Positions 8,048 through 16,585 of a stretch of 64,000 nt of DNA are shown in pieces (position 1 is the stretch's first letter; every line of letters starts with the position of its first letter). The translations under genes were made by a program, and so were the position numbers. The notes below the pieces were generated by a model. That model was not told where the DNA came from. It made no database searches and was given only the letters and a program-made list of their open reading frames with translations. The stretch covers positions 44,259 to 108,258 of the forward strand of contig JANXAU010000040.1 in NCBI GenBank assembly GCA_025061735.1. The letters are read 5' to 3'. Source of the stretch: Candidatus Bipolaricaulota bacterium. GTDB lineage: Bacteria > Bipolaricaulota > Bipolaricaulia > RBG-16-55-9 > DRXL01.

Positions 8048-9412
8048 ATGAACCTACAGATCGATTGGGCGGCTCTGGGCCAAGAGACCACCCAGATGCT
8101 CTCGGAACTCCTGCAGATAGACACGACCAACCCCCCCGGCGACGAGTACAAGGCGATCGAGTATCTTCAGAAGAAGCTTCAGAAAGAGAAGATCGAGAGC
8201 GAGATTCTCGCTAAAGACCCCAAGCGCGCGAATCTGATCGCGCGGCTCAAGGGCAAGCGCCCCGGCAAGAAGCTGCTCCTGCTCTCGCACGTGGACGTCG
8301 TCCCCGTCACCGATCCCACGCGCTGGAAGTATCCCCCGTTCAGCGGCGCAATCGCCGAGGGCTGCGTCTGGGGCCGGGGCGCGTTGGATATGAAGTGCAT
8401 GACGGCCATGGAATTCACGGTAATGGCGCTCTTTCAGCGCGCCAAGCTCGACTTCGCCGGCGAGCTCATATTGGTGGCGGCCGCCGATGAAGAGAAAGGC
8501 TCGGCCTACGGAGCAGAATGGCTCTGCAAGGCCCACCCCGACAAGCTGCGCGCCGACTGGGCGCTCAACGAAGGCGGCGGGCTGCCCGTCCAGATCGGCC
8601 ATAAGACGTTCTATACGATCAATACGATAGAGAAGGGCCTGTGGTGGTTCAAGGTCCGGGTGAAGGGCAGCTCGGGGCACGGCTCGATCCCCCATCCGAA
8701 TAACGCTCTAGCTAAATCAGCTTATATTATAGACAGAGTCGCGCGTTATCAATTCCCCAAGAAGATCGCGCCCGCGGTGCGCGAGTTTATCTTACGAGCC
8801 GGCGAGGCCCTCGGCCCAGAGATGCACAAACTTGCGCTCGTCTTAGTGGACGAGACCAAAGAACTCGATCTTCCTCCATTGCCCGCGAACTCCCCCGTCA
8901 GCGCTCCGCTCTTAAACGCCCTCGTGCGCACCACGATCTCCCCCACGATGATCCACGCCGGCGTCAAAGAGAACGTCATCCCCGACAGTTGCGAGTTCGT
9001 CCTAGACTGTCGGCTTGTGCCCGGCTACACCCGCGAGCGCGTCCGCGAGATCTTGCTTGAGCTGGCCGGAGAGTACAAGAACGATCTGGAGATCGAGACG
9101 ATCAACGCCCACGAGGTCTCGGAGTCCCCCCTAGACGATGAGTTCTATAAGCTGATCGAAGCGACGATTCGCGAAGAGGTTCCCGGAGCGGGGACGGTCC
9201 CGCTGATGCTCACAGGAGCGACGGACTCACGCTTTGTGCGCGAGTTGGGCGTCAAGGCCTACGGCTTCTGCCCAATGTCCACCAAGATGAATCTTGCCGA
9301 CCGCGAGAGGCTGATCCACAACGACAACGAGCGGATTGACGTAGAGAGCTTAGAACTTGGGGTGCGGGTGCTCTCTAAGATCGCGATGAAGGCGCTCGAC
9401 GCTAGGTTCTAA
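8048..9412 (+). CDS. M20-family metallopeptidase (ArgE/DapE/ACY1-like)
   Basis: LLSHVDVVP, GRGALDMK, DEEKGS; extended -10 TGCTATAAT at 8007-8015 and AAGGAGG SD. Confidence 0.9.
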   Translation: MNLQIDWAALGQETTQMLSELLQIDTTNPPGDEYKAIEYLQKKLQKEKIESEILAKDPKRANLIARLKGKRPGKKLLLLSHVDVVPVTDPTRWKYPPFSGAIAEGCVWGRGALDMKCMTAMEFTVMALFQRAKLDFAGELILVAAADEEKGSAYGAEWLCKAHPDKLRADWALNEGGGLPVQIGHKTFYTINTIEKGLWWFKVRVKGSSGHGSIPHPNNALAKSAYIIDRVARYQFPKKIAPAVREFILRAGEALGPEMHKLALVLVDETKELDLPPLPANSPVSAPLLNALVRTTISPTMIHAGVKENVIPDSCEFVLDCRLVPGYTRERVREILLELAGEYKNDLEIETINAHEVSESPLDDEFYKLIEATIREEVPGAGTVPLMLTGATDSRFVRELGVKAYGFCPMSTKMNLADRERLIHNDNERIDVESLELGVRVLSKIAMKALDARF

Positions 9413-9444
9413 AAAACGCAGGGGCGTAGATCGTACGCCCCTGC
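9411..9444 (-). terminator. Intrinsic terminator of cspA
   Basis: minus strand GCAGGGGCGTA-cgatc-TACGCCCCTGC followed by GTTTTTT; overlaps stop of the opposite M20 gene. Confidence 0.85.
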
Positions 9445-9462
9445 TCCTCACGTCTTGGCTCT

Positions 9463-9669
9463 TTACTTCTTGGGAACGACGTTTTTGGCGCGGAGGCCCT
9501 TGGGATCGTTCTCGATCTCGAACTCGACGGCTTGGCCTTCGCGCAGCGTCTTGAAGCCTTCGGTCTGGATGGCCGAGAAGTGCACGAAGACGTCCGGGCC
9601 GCCGTTGTCCTGAGCGATGAAGCCAAAGCCCTTGGCCTCGTTGAACCACTTGACCTTGCCCGTCGCCAT
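9463..9669 (-). CDS. cspA: Cold-shock protein
   Basis: [34 protein letters not shown]. Confidence 0.97.
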   Translation of the reverse strand: MATGKVKWFNEAKGFGFIAQDNGGPDVFVHFSAIQTEGFKTLREGQAVEFEIENDPKGLRAKNVVPKK

Positions 9670-9800
9670 GCGAAACTCCCTCCTTTGGCCTCAATCTGCT
9701 GCTCGACAACCACGACCTGCCTCGGGAAGGATCACTTCGCCGGCAACGTCATTGGTCTGAGCAACTGGACTCCGGTGCCACATCGAGTCCAATCGCTAAC

Positions 9801-9829
9801 ACTATAACGATAAGATGGGCGTTTGTCAA
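9801..9829 (-). promoter_or_regulatory. Near-consensus sigma70 promoter of cspA
   Basis: minus strand TTGACA (9824-9829), N17, TATAGT (9801-9806); predicts a long 5' UTR of about 125 nt. Confidence 0.85.
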
Positions 9830-9928
9830 GAGGGGCCATTAGGCAGCTTCCCCGGCGTCAGAAACTGGACGTTGGTCGCTATAATAAAGTAAGATTCGGG
9901 TCGAGCCTCCTAGGGGCTACGATCCCGC

Positions 9929-10372
9929 ATGAAGGACGAGCTGAGCAAGCTTGCTGGACAGATCCGCTGGGCGTATGCCGAGCATCTGATCCGTTGCAGC
10001 GATCCGGAGCCTGAGGATATGGAAGAGTTGCTTCGTCTCGATGGAGCGCACGAAGAGGCTTTCTATTGGCTGGCCTTTGGCTACGCCAAGCGCCGGTACG
10101 ATCCCGATCACGTGCGGGGGCTGCTGGTCTACCTGATCAGCCAATACCCCGCCCCGCACGAGGACCCGGCGCGCCGTGAGCTTCTGGTGAGATCCATCCA
10201 GCAAAAGAAGATCGGGTTGTCTGACTTAACCATAGAAAAGCTCTGTGGGACCTATCTCAGCTGGGACGAGATCTTCCGGCTGACGGGCAAGGAGTTCAAC
10301 CCCTCCCGCACCAAGGAACACGTCCGCAAAGTCTACGACGAGTTGATGACCAAGTCCAAGGAGAGATCGTAA
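9929..10372 (+). CDS. Hypothetical protein, 147 aa, no recognised family
   Basis: ORF with ATG; TAATG stop/start overlap with next gene; TATAAT at 9880-9885. Confidence 0.65.
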   Translation: MKDELSKLAGQIRWAYAEHLIRCSDPEPEDMEELLRLDGAHEEAFYWLAFGYAKRRYDPDHVRGLLVYLISQYPAPHEDPARRELLVRSIQQKKIGLSDLTIEKLCGTYLSWDEIFRLTGKEFNPSRTKEHVRKVYDELMTKSKERS

Positions 10373-11025
10373 TGCGCAGACCCAGCTATCATTCTTCGGA
10401 GGATGCGTGGTTTCTGGAGAGGCTGAAGTCTCTGGCCTTGCCTGTGGATCAGCGTTCTGCTCATCCCACGCGGGCCATCCTCCATGCGTACTTGCACAAC
10501 CGTTTGCCGGATCGCTGGCTGAGCGCGGAAGAGCTACAAGGGGACTCGCGGCCCTGGACGCTCACGATGGTCTCGCAACACGTGCTGGGCTGTCCTAGCT
10601 GCCAGCGCGAGCTCTCTCAAATGCGGCGCGCGCAACTCCACAGCCCTTGGGAGGCGAAGGTGCTTCATCTGGGCTCTCCCCAAGCGGCTATGGCGCACCT
10701 ACGGGTCTTTGCGCTCCTCGCGGTGGTCTTGCTCCTGTTGAATGGAGCCTTGCTGATGCTCTTCCCCACCCCAGGAGGGAAATTCATCCCGTGCAGCACG
10801 GTGGTCAAGGGCCTTTACCCCAAAGGAGAGAGCACCGATAAATCCAGCCTCCCGCTTATTGATCTAGACGCCAACAAGCTCTGCTGGAGCGCCCCTTCCG
10901 AGCAGCCTTGGCAGACGTGGTGGGCCCCCTTGGCGATAGCCCTATGGCTCCCGCTTCTGGTGTTGCACTTGCTCTGGGCGTGGGCTTCGGCCCTAGACCT
11001 GCCACGACGGCGCGAGTGGGCGTGA
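10372..11025 (+). CDS. Two-TM hypothetical protein with HxxxCxxC motif (zinc anti-sigma-like)
   Basis: HVLGCPSCQREL followed by TM VFALLAVVLLLLNGALLML and C-terminal TM segment. Confidence 0.65.
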   Translation: MRRPSYHSSEDAWFLERLKSLALPVDQRSAHPTRAILHAYLHNRLPDRWLSAEELQGDSRPWTLTMVSQHVLGCPSCQRELSQMRRAQLHSPWEAKVLHLGSPQAAMAHLRVFALLAVVLLLLNGALLMLFPTPGGKFIPCSTVVKGLYPKGESTDKSSLPLIDLDANKLCWSAPSEQPWQTWWAPLAIALWLPLLVLHLLWAWASALDLPRRREWA

Positions 11026-11053
11026 GCGCGCTCTTCTGCTAAGATAGAGCGTT

Positions 11054-11782
11054 ATGCGCTGGGTAAGATTTCTGCACGACGGGAGAGCGCGGATCGGCCA
11101 AGTGCGGGGTGAGACCGTCTATGCCGATCACGAGCGCTTTGAGTTGGGATCGCTGAGGCTACTGGCCCCAGCTCAGCCTACGAAGATCGTCTGCGTGGGG
11201 GTCAACTATCGCGACCACGCCGCGGAGATGGGACGCAAGATCCCCGAACGCCCCGTGCTCTTCTTTAAACCCCCCTCGGCCCTCATCGGCCCGGAGGAGA
11301 CGATCTATATCCCCGCTTCAGACAGGGTGGACTACGAGGGCGAGGTCGCCTTGGTGATCAAAGAGCGTTGCAAGCGCGTTCCTGCGTCTAGAGCCTACGA
11401 GGTGATCTGGGGGTTCACGTGCTTTAACGACGTGACGGATCGAGCGACCCAAGCGTGGGAGCTGAACTGGGTGCGCGCCAAGGGCTTCGACACCTCCGCT
11501 GCCCTCGGCCCGGTGCTCGTCTCCCCCGACGAGGTCTCAGAGCCGTTGCGGATAGAGACGCGGGTCAACGGGCAGGTGCGCCAGCGATCCGACACGGGAC
11601 AACTGATCTTTGCGATCCCTCAGCTTATCGAAGAGATCAGCAGTTTTATGACGCTAGAACCGGGGGATGTGATCGCCACCGGGACGCCAGCGGGGGTCGG
11701 TCCGCTGGCGCCGGGCGATCTGGTCGAAGTAGAGATTGAGGGGATTGGAGTCTTGCGCAATCGGGTGGCGCGGGCGGGTTGA
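11054..11782 (+). CDS. Fumarylacetoacetate hydrolase family protein
   Basis: VCVGVNYRDHAAEMG, PVLFFKPPSALIGP, YEGEVALVI, GTPAGVGPL. Confidence 0.9.
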   Translation: MRWVRFLHDGRARIGQVRGETVYADHERFELGSLRLLAPAQPTKIVCVGVNYRDHAAEMGRKIPERPVLFFKPPSALIGPEETIYIPASDRVDYEGEVALVIKERCKRVPASRAYEVIWGFTCFNDVTDRATQAWELNWVRAKGFDTSAALGPVLVSPDEVSEPLRIETRVNGQVRQRSDTGQLIFAIPQLIEEISSFMTLEPGDVIATGTPAGVGPLAPGDLVEVEIEGIGVLRNRVARAG

Positions 11783-11823
11783 TTTGCGCCCCTGACAGGG
11801 CATTTGGTAATCTAGAGGCTCCC

Positions 11824-11896
11824 GGGGCCGTAGCTCAGGTGGGAGAGCGCCCGCTTTGCAAGCGGGAGGTCGGCGGTTCGACTCCGCTCGGCTCCA
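11824..11896 (+). tRNA. tRNA-Ala (anticodon TGC)
   Basis: Cloverleaf folds by eye; anticodon loop TTTGCAA; G3:U70 alanine identity pair; GGTTCGACTCC T-arm. Confidence 0.95.
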
Positions 11897-11918
11897 CAGC
11901 AGAAAAAAGCTCTCTTGG

Positions 11919-11947
11919 TTGACAAGCTCCTACCAACCACCTAGAAT
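11919..11947 (+). promoter_or_regulatory. sigma70-like promoter of topA
   Basis: TTGACA (11919-11924), N17, TAGAAT (11942-11947). Confidence 0.8.
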
Positions 11948-11958
11948 GATCGTATTCT

Positions 11959-14220
11959 ATGGCCGAAAAGAATCTGGTGATCGTCGAATCTCCGGCGAAG
12001 GCCCGGACGATTGAGAAGTACTTGGGCCAAGATTTCACCGTGCTCTCGACGATGGGGCACGTGCGCGATCTGCCCAAACACCGATTCGGCGTCAATATCC
12101 AAGAGGGGTTCACGCCGACGTACGAGCCGTTGCCGGAGCGCAAAGAAGCGCTCAAGAGGCTTCAGACAGCGACGAAAAAAGCCAAAGAGATCTATCTCGC
12201 TACCGATCCAGACCGCGAAGGCGAAGCGATCGCGTGGCACGTCAAAGAGGCGCTCAAGCTCAAACAGATCCAACGGATTGAGTTCAACGAGATCACCAAG
12301 GAGGCCGTGCGACGCGCGCTGGAGCACCCCCGTGAGATTGACATGCAGCGCGTCGAAGCCCAACAAGCTCGGCGTATCTTGGATCGCATCGTCGGGTATA
12401 TGCTCAGCCCGCTCATCTCAAAAAAGATTCGGAGTCGGCTGTCGGCCGGGCGTGTCCAGTCGGTCGCCGTCAGACTGATCTGTGAGCGCGAGCGCGAGAT
12501 CCAAAACTTCGTCCCCGAAGAGTACTGGTCCATCACCGCCACGCTCACGCCCCAAGGGGAATCACGCCCCTTCGACGCCAAGCTCTACAAGCGCACCAAC
12601 GGCGAAGAGAAGCTCAAGATCTCCAACGGTGAGCAGGCCCAACAGATTTTGAAAGAGCTAGAGGGCGCTACGTATAGGGTACTCAAGGTTGAAGAGAAGG
12701 AACAGCGCCGTCACGCACCCTTGCCCTTCACGACAAGCACGCTACAACAAGAAGCCTCTAAGAAATTGGGCTTCTCTACGAAGAAGACGATGTCCATCGC
12801 GCAGCAGCTCTACGAGGGCGTCGAGCTGGGAGCCGAAGGCGCGACGGGCTTGATCACCTACATGCGCACCGACTCTACGCGCATCTCTGAAGAAGCACAA
12901 ACGATGGCGCGCGCGTTCATCGCGTCCAAATACGGCAAAGAGTACGTGCACACCGGCGAGGTCCGCAGAGCCAAAAAATCCAACATCCAAGACGCTCACG
13001 AAGCGATCCGTCCTACGGTCGTCACGCGCCTGCCCGAAGAGGTCGCCGACTACTTGACCCCCGATCAGCTCAAGCTCTACAGACTCATCTGGCAGCGCTT
13101 TGTCGCCAGTCAAATGGCTTCAGCGGTCTTCGACGTCGTCTCGGTGGAGATCCAAGGGGGAGAGTATCTCTTTCGCGCCAGCGGCTCGGTGCTGAAATTC
13201 CCGGGATGGCTGGCCGTCTACGAAGAGGCCCGCGACGAAGACAGACCCAGCGACGATGAAGAGACCACCGGTCAACTGCCCCCCTTGCGCGAGCAGCAGC
13301 TCTTAGACTTAGTTCAGCTTACGCCCAAGCAGCACTTCACCGAGCCGCCGCCGCGCTACACCGAAGCCACGCTCGTCAAAGCGCTAGAAGAGAACGGGAT
13401 CGGACGCCCTAGCACTTATGCTCCTACCATCTCGACGATCTTAGAACGCGGGTACGTCAAACTAGAGAAGCGTCGGTTTGTGCCAACCGAACTGGGCTTT
13501 TTAGTGACCGACGCGCTGGTGAAGCACTTCCCCAAGGTCGTAGACGTGGGCTTTACGGCACTGATCGAAGAAGAGCTGGACAAGATCGAAGAGGGCCAGC
13601 TCGACCGGATTACTGTTTTACAAGACTTTTACAGAGAATTTGCGAGCGCCTACGAGAAGGCCAAAGCCGAGATGGAATCTCTCAAGCCCCCGCCCATCGA
13701 GACCGACGAGAGCTGTCCAGAGTGCGGGAAGAGATTGGTGATTCGCACAGGGCGCTATGGGCGGTTCTATTCGTGTTCGGGCTTCCCCAAGTGCCGCTAC
13801 ACGCGCCCGCTCGAGACAGAGACGAAAGCCGACGAGATGCCCCAAGCGAATGAGACGAAGTCTTGCCCCAAGTGCAGCGCGCCGATGGCGCTGCGGCGCG
13901 GGCGCTACGGGCCGTTCTACGGCTGCACGCGCTACCCCGACTGCGACGGGATCGTCAACCTCGAGCGCGCGCGCGAAGAATCTCCGGTGCGCTGCCCCAA
14001 GTGCAACGGCGCTCTGGTGAAGCGCTACGCGCGCAAGGGGGGACGGAGCTTCTGGGGCTGTGAAAATTACCCAAACTGTGATTTCACCGTTAATCAGACG
14101 CCCGTCAAGCCCTGCCCCGTCTGCAAAGAGGGGGTTTTGGTCGAGGGGGCAGAAGGAGAACTGATTTGCAGCAACAAGCAGTGTGAACACCGCGAGAGCG
14201 TTACGCCGGTAGCTGTATAA
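11959..14220 (+). CDS. topA: DNA topoisomerase I
   Basis: NLVIVESPAKARTIEKYLG, TDPDREGEAIAWH, several C-terminal CxxC zinc ribbons. Confidence 0.97.
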   Translation: MAEKNLVIVESPAKARTIEKYLGQDFTVLSTMGHVRDLPKHRFGVNIQEGFTPTYEPLPERKEALKRLQTATKKAKEIYLATDPDREGEAIAWHVKEALKLKQIQRIEFNEITKEAVRRALEHPREIDMQRVEAQQARRILDRIVGYMLSPLISKKIRSRLSAGRVQSVAVRLICEREREIQNFVPEEYWSITATLTPQGESRPFDAKLYKRTNGEEKLKISNGEQAQQILKELEGATYRVLKVEEKEQRRHAPLPFTTSTLQQEASKKLGFSTKKTMSIAQQLYEGVELGAEGATGLITYMRTDSTRISEEAQTMARAFIASKYGKEYVHTGEVRRAKKSNIQDAHEAIRPTVVTRLPEEVADYLTPDQLKLYRLIWQRFVASQMASAVFDVVSVEIQGGEYLFRASGSVLKFPGWLAVYEEARDEDRPSDDEETTGQLPPLREQQLLDLVQLTPKQHFTEPPPRYTEATLVKALEENGIGRPSTYAPTISTILERGYVKLEKRRFVPTELGFLVTDALVKHFPKVVDVGFTALIEEELDKIEEGQLDRITVLQDFYREFASAYEKAKAEMESLKPPPIETDESCPECGKRLVIRTGRYGRFYSCSGFPKCRYTRPLETETKADEMPQANETKSCPKCSAPMALRRGRYGPFYGCTRYPDCDGIVNLERAREESPVRCPKCNGALVKRYARKGGRSFWGCENYPNCDFTVNQTPVKPCPVCKEGVLVEGAEGELICSNKQCEHRESVTPVAV

Positions 14221-14243
14221 AAGACCAAAGGAGGTTCGCCACG

Positions 14244-15191
14244 ATGCTGCGCGCTTTGACACTCTTTGGATGTCTCGTAGCCCTGACGGTTTCGGTGGCG
14301 AGTCCGCAATCGGTCGTGCGGATTCTCAGCCCGCAGAGCACGATCTTCTCGTTGGACTTCAGCCCCGACGGCCGATGGGTGGCCGCCGGGTGTGGCAACG
14401 GGACGGCTTGGATCTGGGAGGTCTCAACGGGAAGGCCTGTGAGAGTGCTCAACGAGAGCTTGGGCACGGTCTTCGCGCTCGCGTTCAGCCCCGACAGCCA
14501 GAGACTGCTCACGGCCAACGGCGACAGCAACGTGGGCTATCTGTGGGACATAGAGAGCGGGCGCGCGCTCCTGAAGCTAGAGGGCCACGAAGGCTGGGTG
14601 CACGCCGCGGCGTACAGCCGCGACGGCAGAGTCTTAGTAACTGGCTCGGAAGACCGCACGATCCGAGTCTGGGATGCGACTAACGGGCGTCTGATCAGAA
14701 TTCTCACGGGGCATCGCAACACGGTCTTCGGGCTGGCGATCAGTCCCGACAGCCAGATCATCGCGTCAGCGGGGGGCGACGGCGAGGTGCGCCTGTGGGC
14801 GGTCTCCGACGGCACGCTGTTGGGCGTGCTGCCGGTGCGGGTCAATGCCGTCTTTGCCGTCTCGTTCAGCCCCGACGGGAAGAAGCTCGCGGCGATCAGC
14901 GGCGACGGCGTGGTGAGGGTTTGGGACGTAGCTTCTCAGAAGTTAATTCTCTCGCTGGCGGGGCATCGTGGGCGCAGCCACGGCGTGCGCTTCCATCCCG
15001 ATGGGAAGCGCCTAGCTTCCAGCAGCATGGACTGGACGGTCAAACTCTGGGACATCGAGAAGGGACAAGAGCTGAACGTCTTCACCGAGCACAAGGAGTT
15101 TGTGCTGGCGGTGGGCTTCAGTCCCGACGGCAAGCTCTTGGCGTCGGGCGGCGGGGACTTTCAGCTCATCTTGAGAGCGCTGGAGAAGTGA
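14244..15191 (+). CDS. Secreted WD40 beta-propeller protein
   Basis: Signal peptide plus repeated FSPDGK..A...D..VRVWD units. Confidence 0.85.
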   Translation: MLRALTLFGCLVALTVSVASPQSVVRILSPQSTIFSLDFSPDGRWVAAGCGNGTAWIWEVSTGRPVRVLNESLGTVFALAFSPDSQRLLTANGDSNVGYLWDIESGRALLKLEGHEGWVHAAAYSRDGRVLVTGSEDRTIRVWDATNGRLIRILTGHRNTVFGLAISPDSQIIASAGGDGEVRLWAVSDGTLLGVLPVRVNAVFAVSFSPDGKKLAAISGDGVVRVWDVASQKLILSLAGHRGRSHGVRFHPDGKRLASSSMDWTVKLWDIEKGQELNVFTEHKEFVLAVGFSPDGKLLASGGGDFQLILRALEK

Positions 15192-15200
15192 GCGTTGTTG

Positions 15201-16190
15201 ATGAGCGTCGTCGGCTACGGAGCAGCGATCCCGCGCAAGCGCATCTCGCTTGCGGAGATCAATCGGGCGTGGGGGCGCGCGGGAGGCCGCGGCGAGCGAG
15301 CCGTCGCCGCTTCTGACGAAGACGTCGTTACGCTCAGCGTCACAGCTGCGCGACGGGCGTTGGCTCATGCGAAGATTCCGCCGACAGAGTTAGGCGCAAT
15401 CTACGCGTGTAGCGTCTCGCTGGGCTACGGGGAGCACACGCTGGCGGGCAGCGTCGCGTTGGCGCTGGGTGCTGAAGGCCCGGTGACGCTCTGCGATTTG
15501 GGGCTTTCGACGCGCTCGGTCACGTCAGCCATTCAGTGTTGCGTCGATGCGATCCGGTCTGGGCGTATCGTCTATGGACTGGTCGTCGCCGGGGATGTTC
15601 TGCCGGCCAAGCCGGGTTCGGAGTCTGAGCTGAGCAGCGGCGCTGGAGCTGCTGCTCTCGTCTTGGGAAGCGGCCCCGGTGTAGCTGAGCTGGAAGGATT
15701 CGGTTCGCACGCGGAGGGCTTCATCGGGCGTTATCGTCCGGAGGGAGATTTTCCCCAGATGGACGACGAGCGCTTCGTCTTTCAGCAGGGGGTTGCGGTG
15801 CACGTGGCCCACGCGCTGCGCCGGCTGCTGGAGCGCACGGGGCTGAAGACAGATGCCTTCGCGCGCGCGGTCTTTGGCGCGCCGGAGCCGCGCTGGGGAG
15901 CGCGAGTCGCGCCCAAGTTGGGGCTGTCTGAAAGAGTCTTCACGCTGAGCGGGGAGATCGGCTCGGCGGGCTGCGCGATGCTCTTGCTCGATCTCATCGG
16001 CGCTTTGGAGCAGAGCCAGCCCAACGAGAAGATTCTCGTGATCTCGTGGGGGCCGGGGGGCAGCGACGCGCTGGCGCTCACGGTGCGCGAACGCTCGCTC
16101 TCGCTACCAACGGTCGCCGAACAAGTAGCTCACAAAGAGCTGATCACGTACCCGGAGTATCTGCGAGCGATGAGGCTCTTGGGAGGTTGA
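15201..16190 (+). CDS. HMG-CoA synthase-like protein (archaeal type), catalytic residues apparently substituted
   Basis: MSVVGYGAAIPRKRISLAEINRAWG N-terminus and operon with DUF35 and thiolase; C-to-T and H-to-G at active-site positions by manual comparison. Confidence 0.75.
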   Translation: MSVVGYGAAIPRKRISLAEINRAWGRAGGRGERAVAASDEDVVTLSVTAARRALAHAKIPPTELGAIYACSVSLGYGEHTLAGSVALALGAEGPVTLCDLGLSTRSVTSAIQCCVDAIRSGRIVYGLVVAGDVLPAKPGSESELSSGAGAAALVLGSGPGVAELEGFGSHAEGFIGRYRPEGDFPQMDDERFVFQQGVAVHVAHALRRLLERTGLKTDAFARAVFGAPEPRWGARVAPKLGLSERVFTLSGEIGSAGCAMLLLDLIGALEQSQPNEKILVISWGPGGSDALALTVRERSLSLPTVAEQVAHKELITYPEYLRAMRLLGG

Positions 16191-16192
16191 CG

Positions 16193-16582
16193 ATGCACAC
16201 GCCGCCCGTCTGGAGAATTGCGCGGGAGAACGCGCGCCTGATCGGCTATCGCTGTCGGCGCTGCGGGTTTGTAGAGTTCCCTGAGCCGAGAAAGACGTGC
16301 AAGCGCTGTCGGGCGCCCGCGGAGTTTGAAGAGATCTCGATGGGCACGCGCGGGAAGATCGTCTCATTTGTGGTGCAGCATCGTCTGCCGGAGGGGTTTG
16401 AGACGCCGCTGCCCTTAGCCGTGATAGACTTAGAGAACGGAGCGCGGGTGTATGGTCAGATCGTGGAGTGCAAGCCCGAAGAACTGACAGTGGGCTTAGA
16501 AGTCGAAGCAGATTTCAGGGTCTTTTATGACGATGCGGGCTTGCGCGTCTATTCATATAAGTTTCACCCAGTGCGAGGCTGA
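16193..16582 (+). CDS. DUF35 Zn-ribbon/OB-fold protein
   Basis: GYRCRRCGFVEFPEPRKTCKRC zinc ribbon followed by OB fold; start ATG 16193. Confidence 0.85.
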   Translation: MHTPPVWRIARENARLIGYRCRRCGFVEFPEPRKTCKRCRAPAEFEEISMGTRGKIVSFVVQHRLPEGFETPLPLAVIDLENGARVYGQIVECKPEELTVGLEVEADFRVFYDDAGLRVYSYKFHPVRG

Positions 16583-16585
16583 ACG

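Noticed and set aside
13618-14262. 214-aa minus-strand ORF antisense to topA
   Set aside because: Shadow of the zinc-ribbon region of topA; no initiation signals or recognisable domain.
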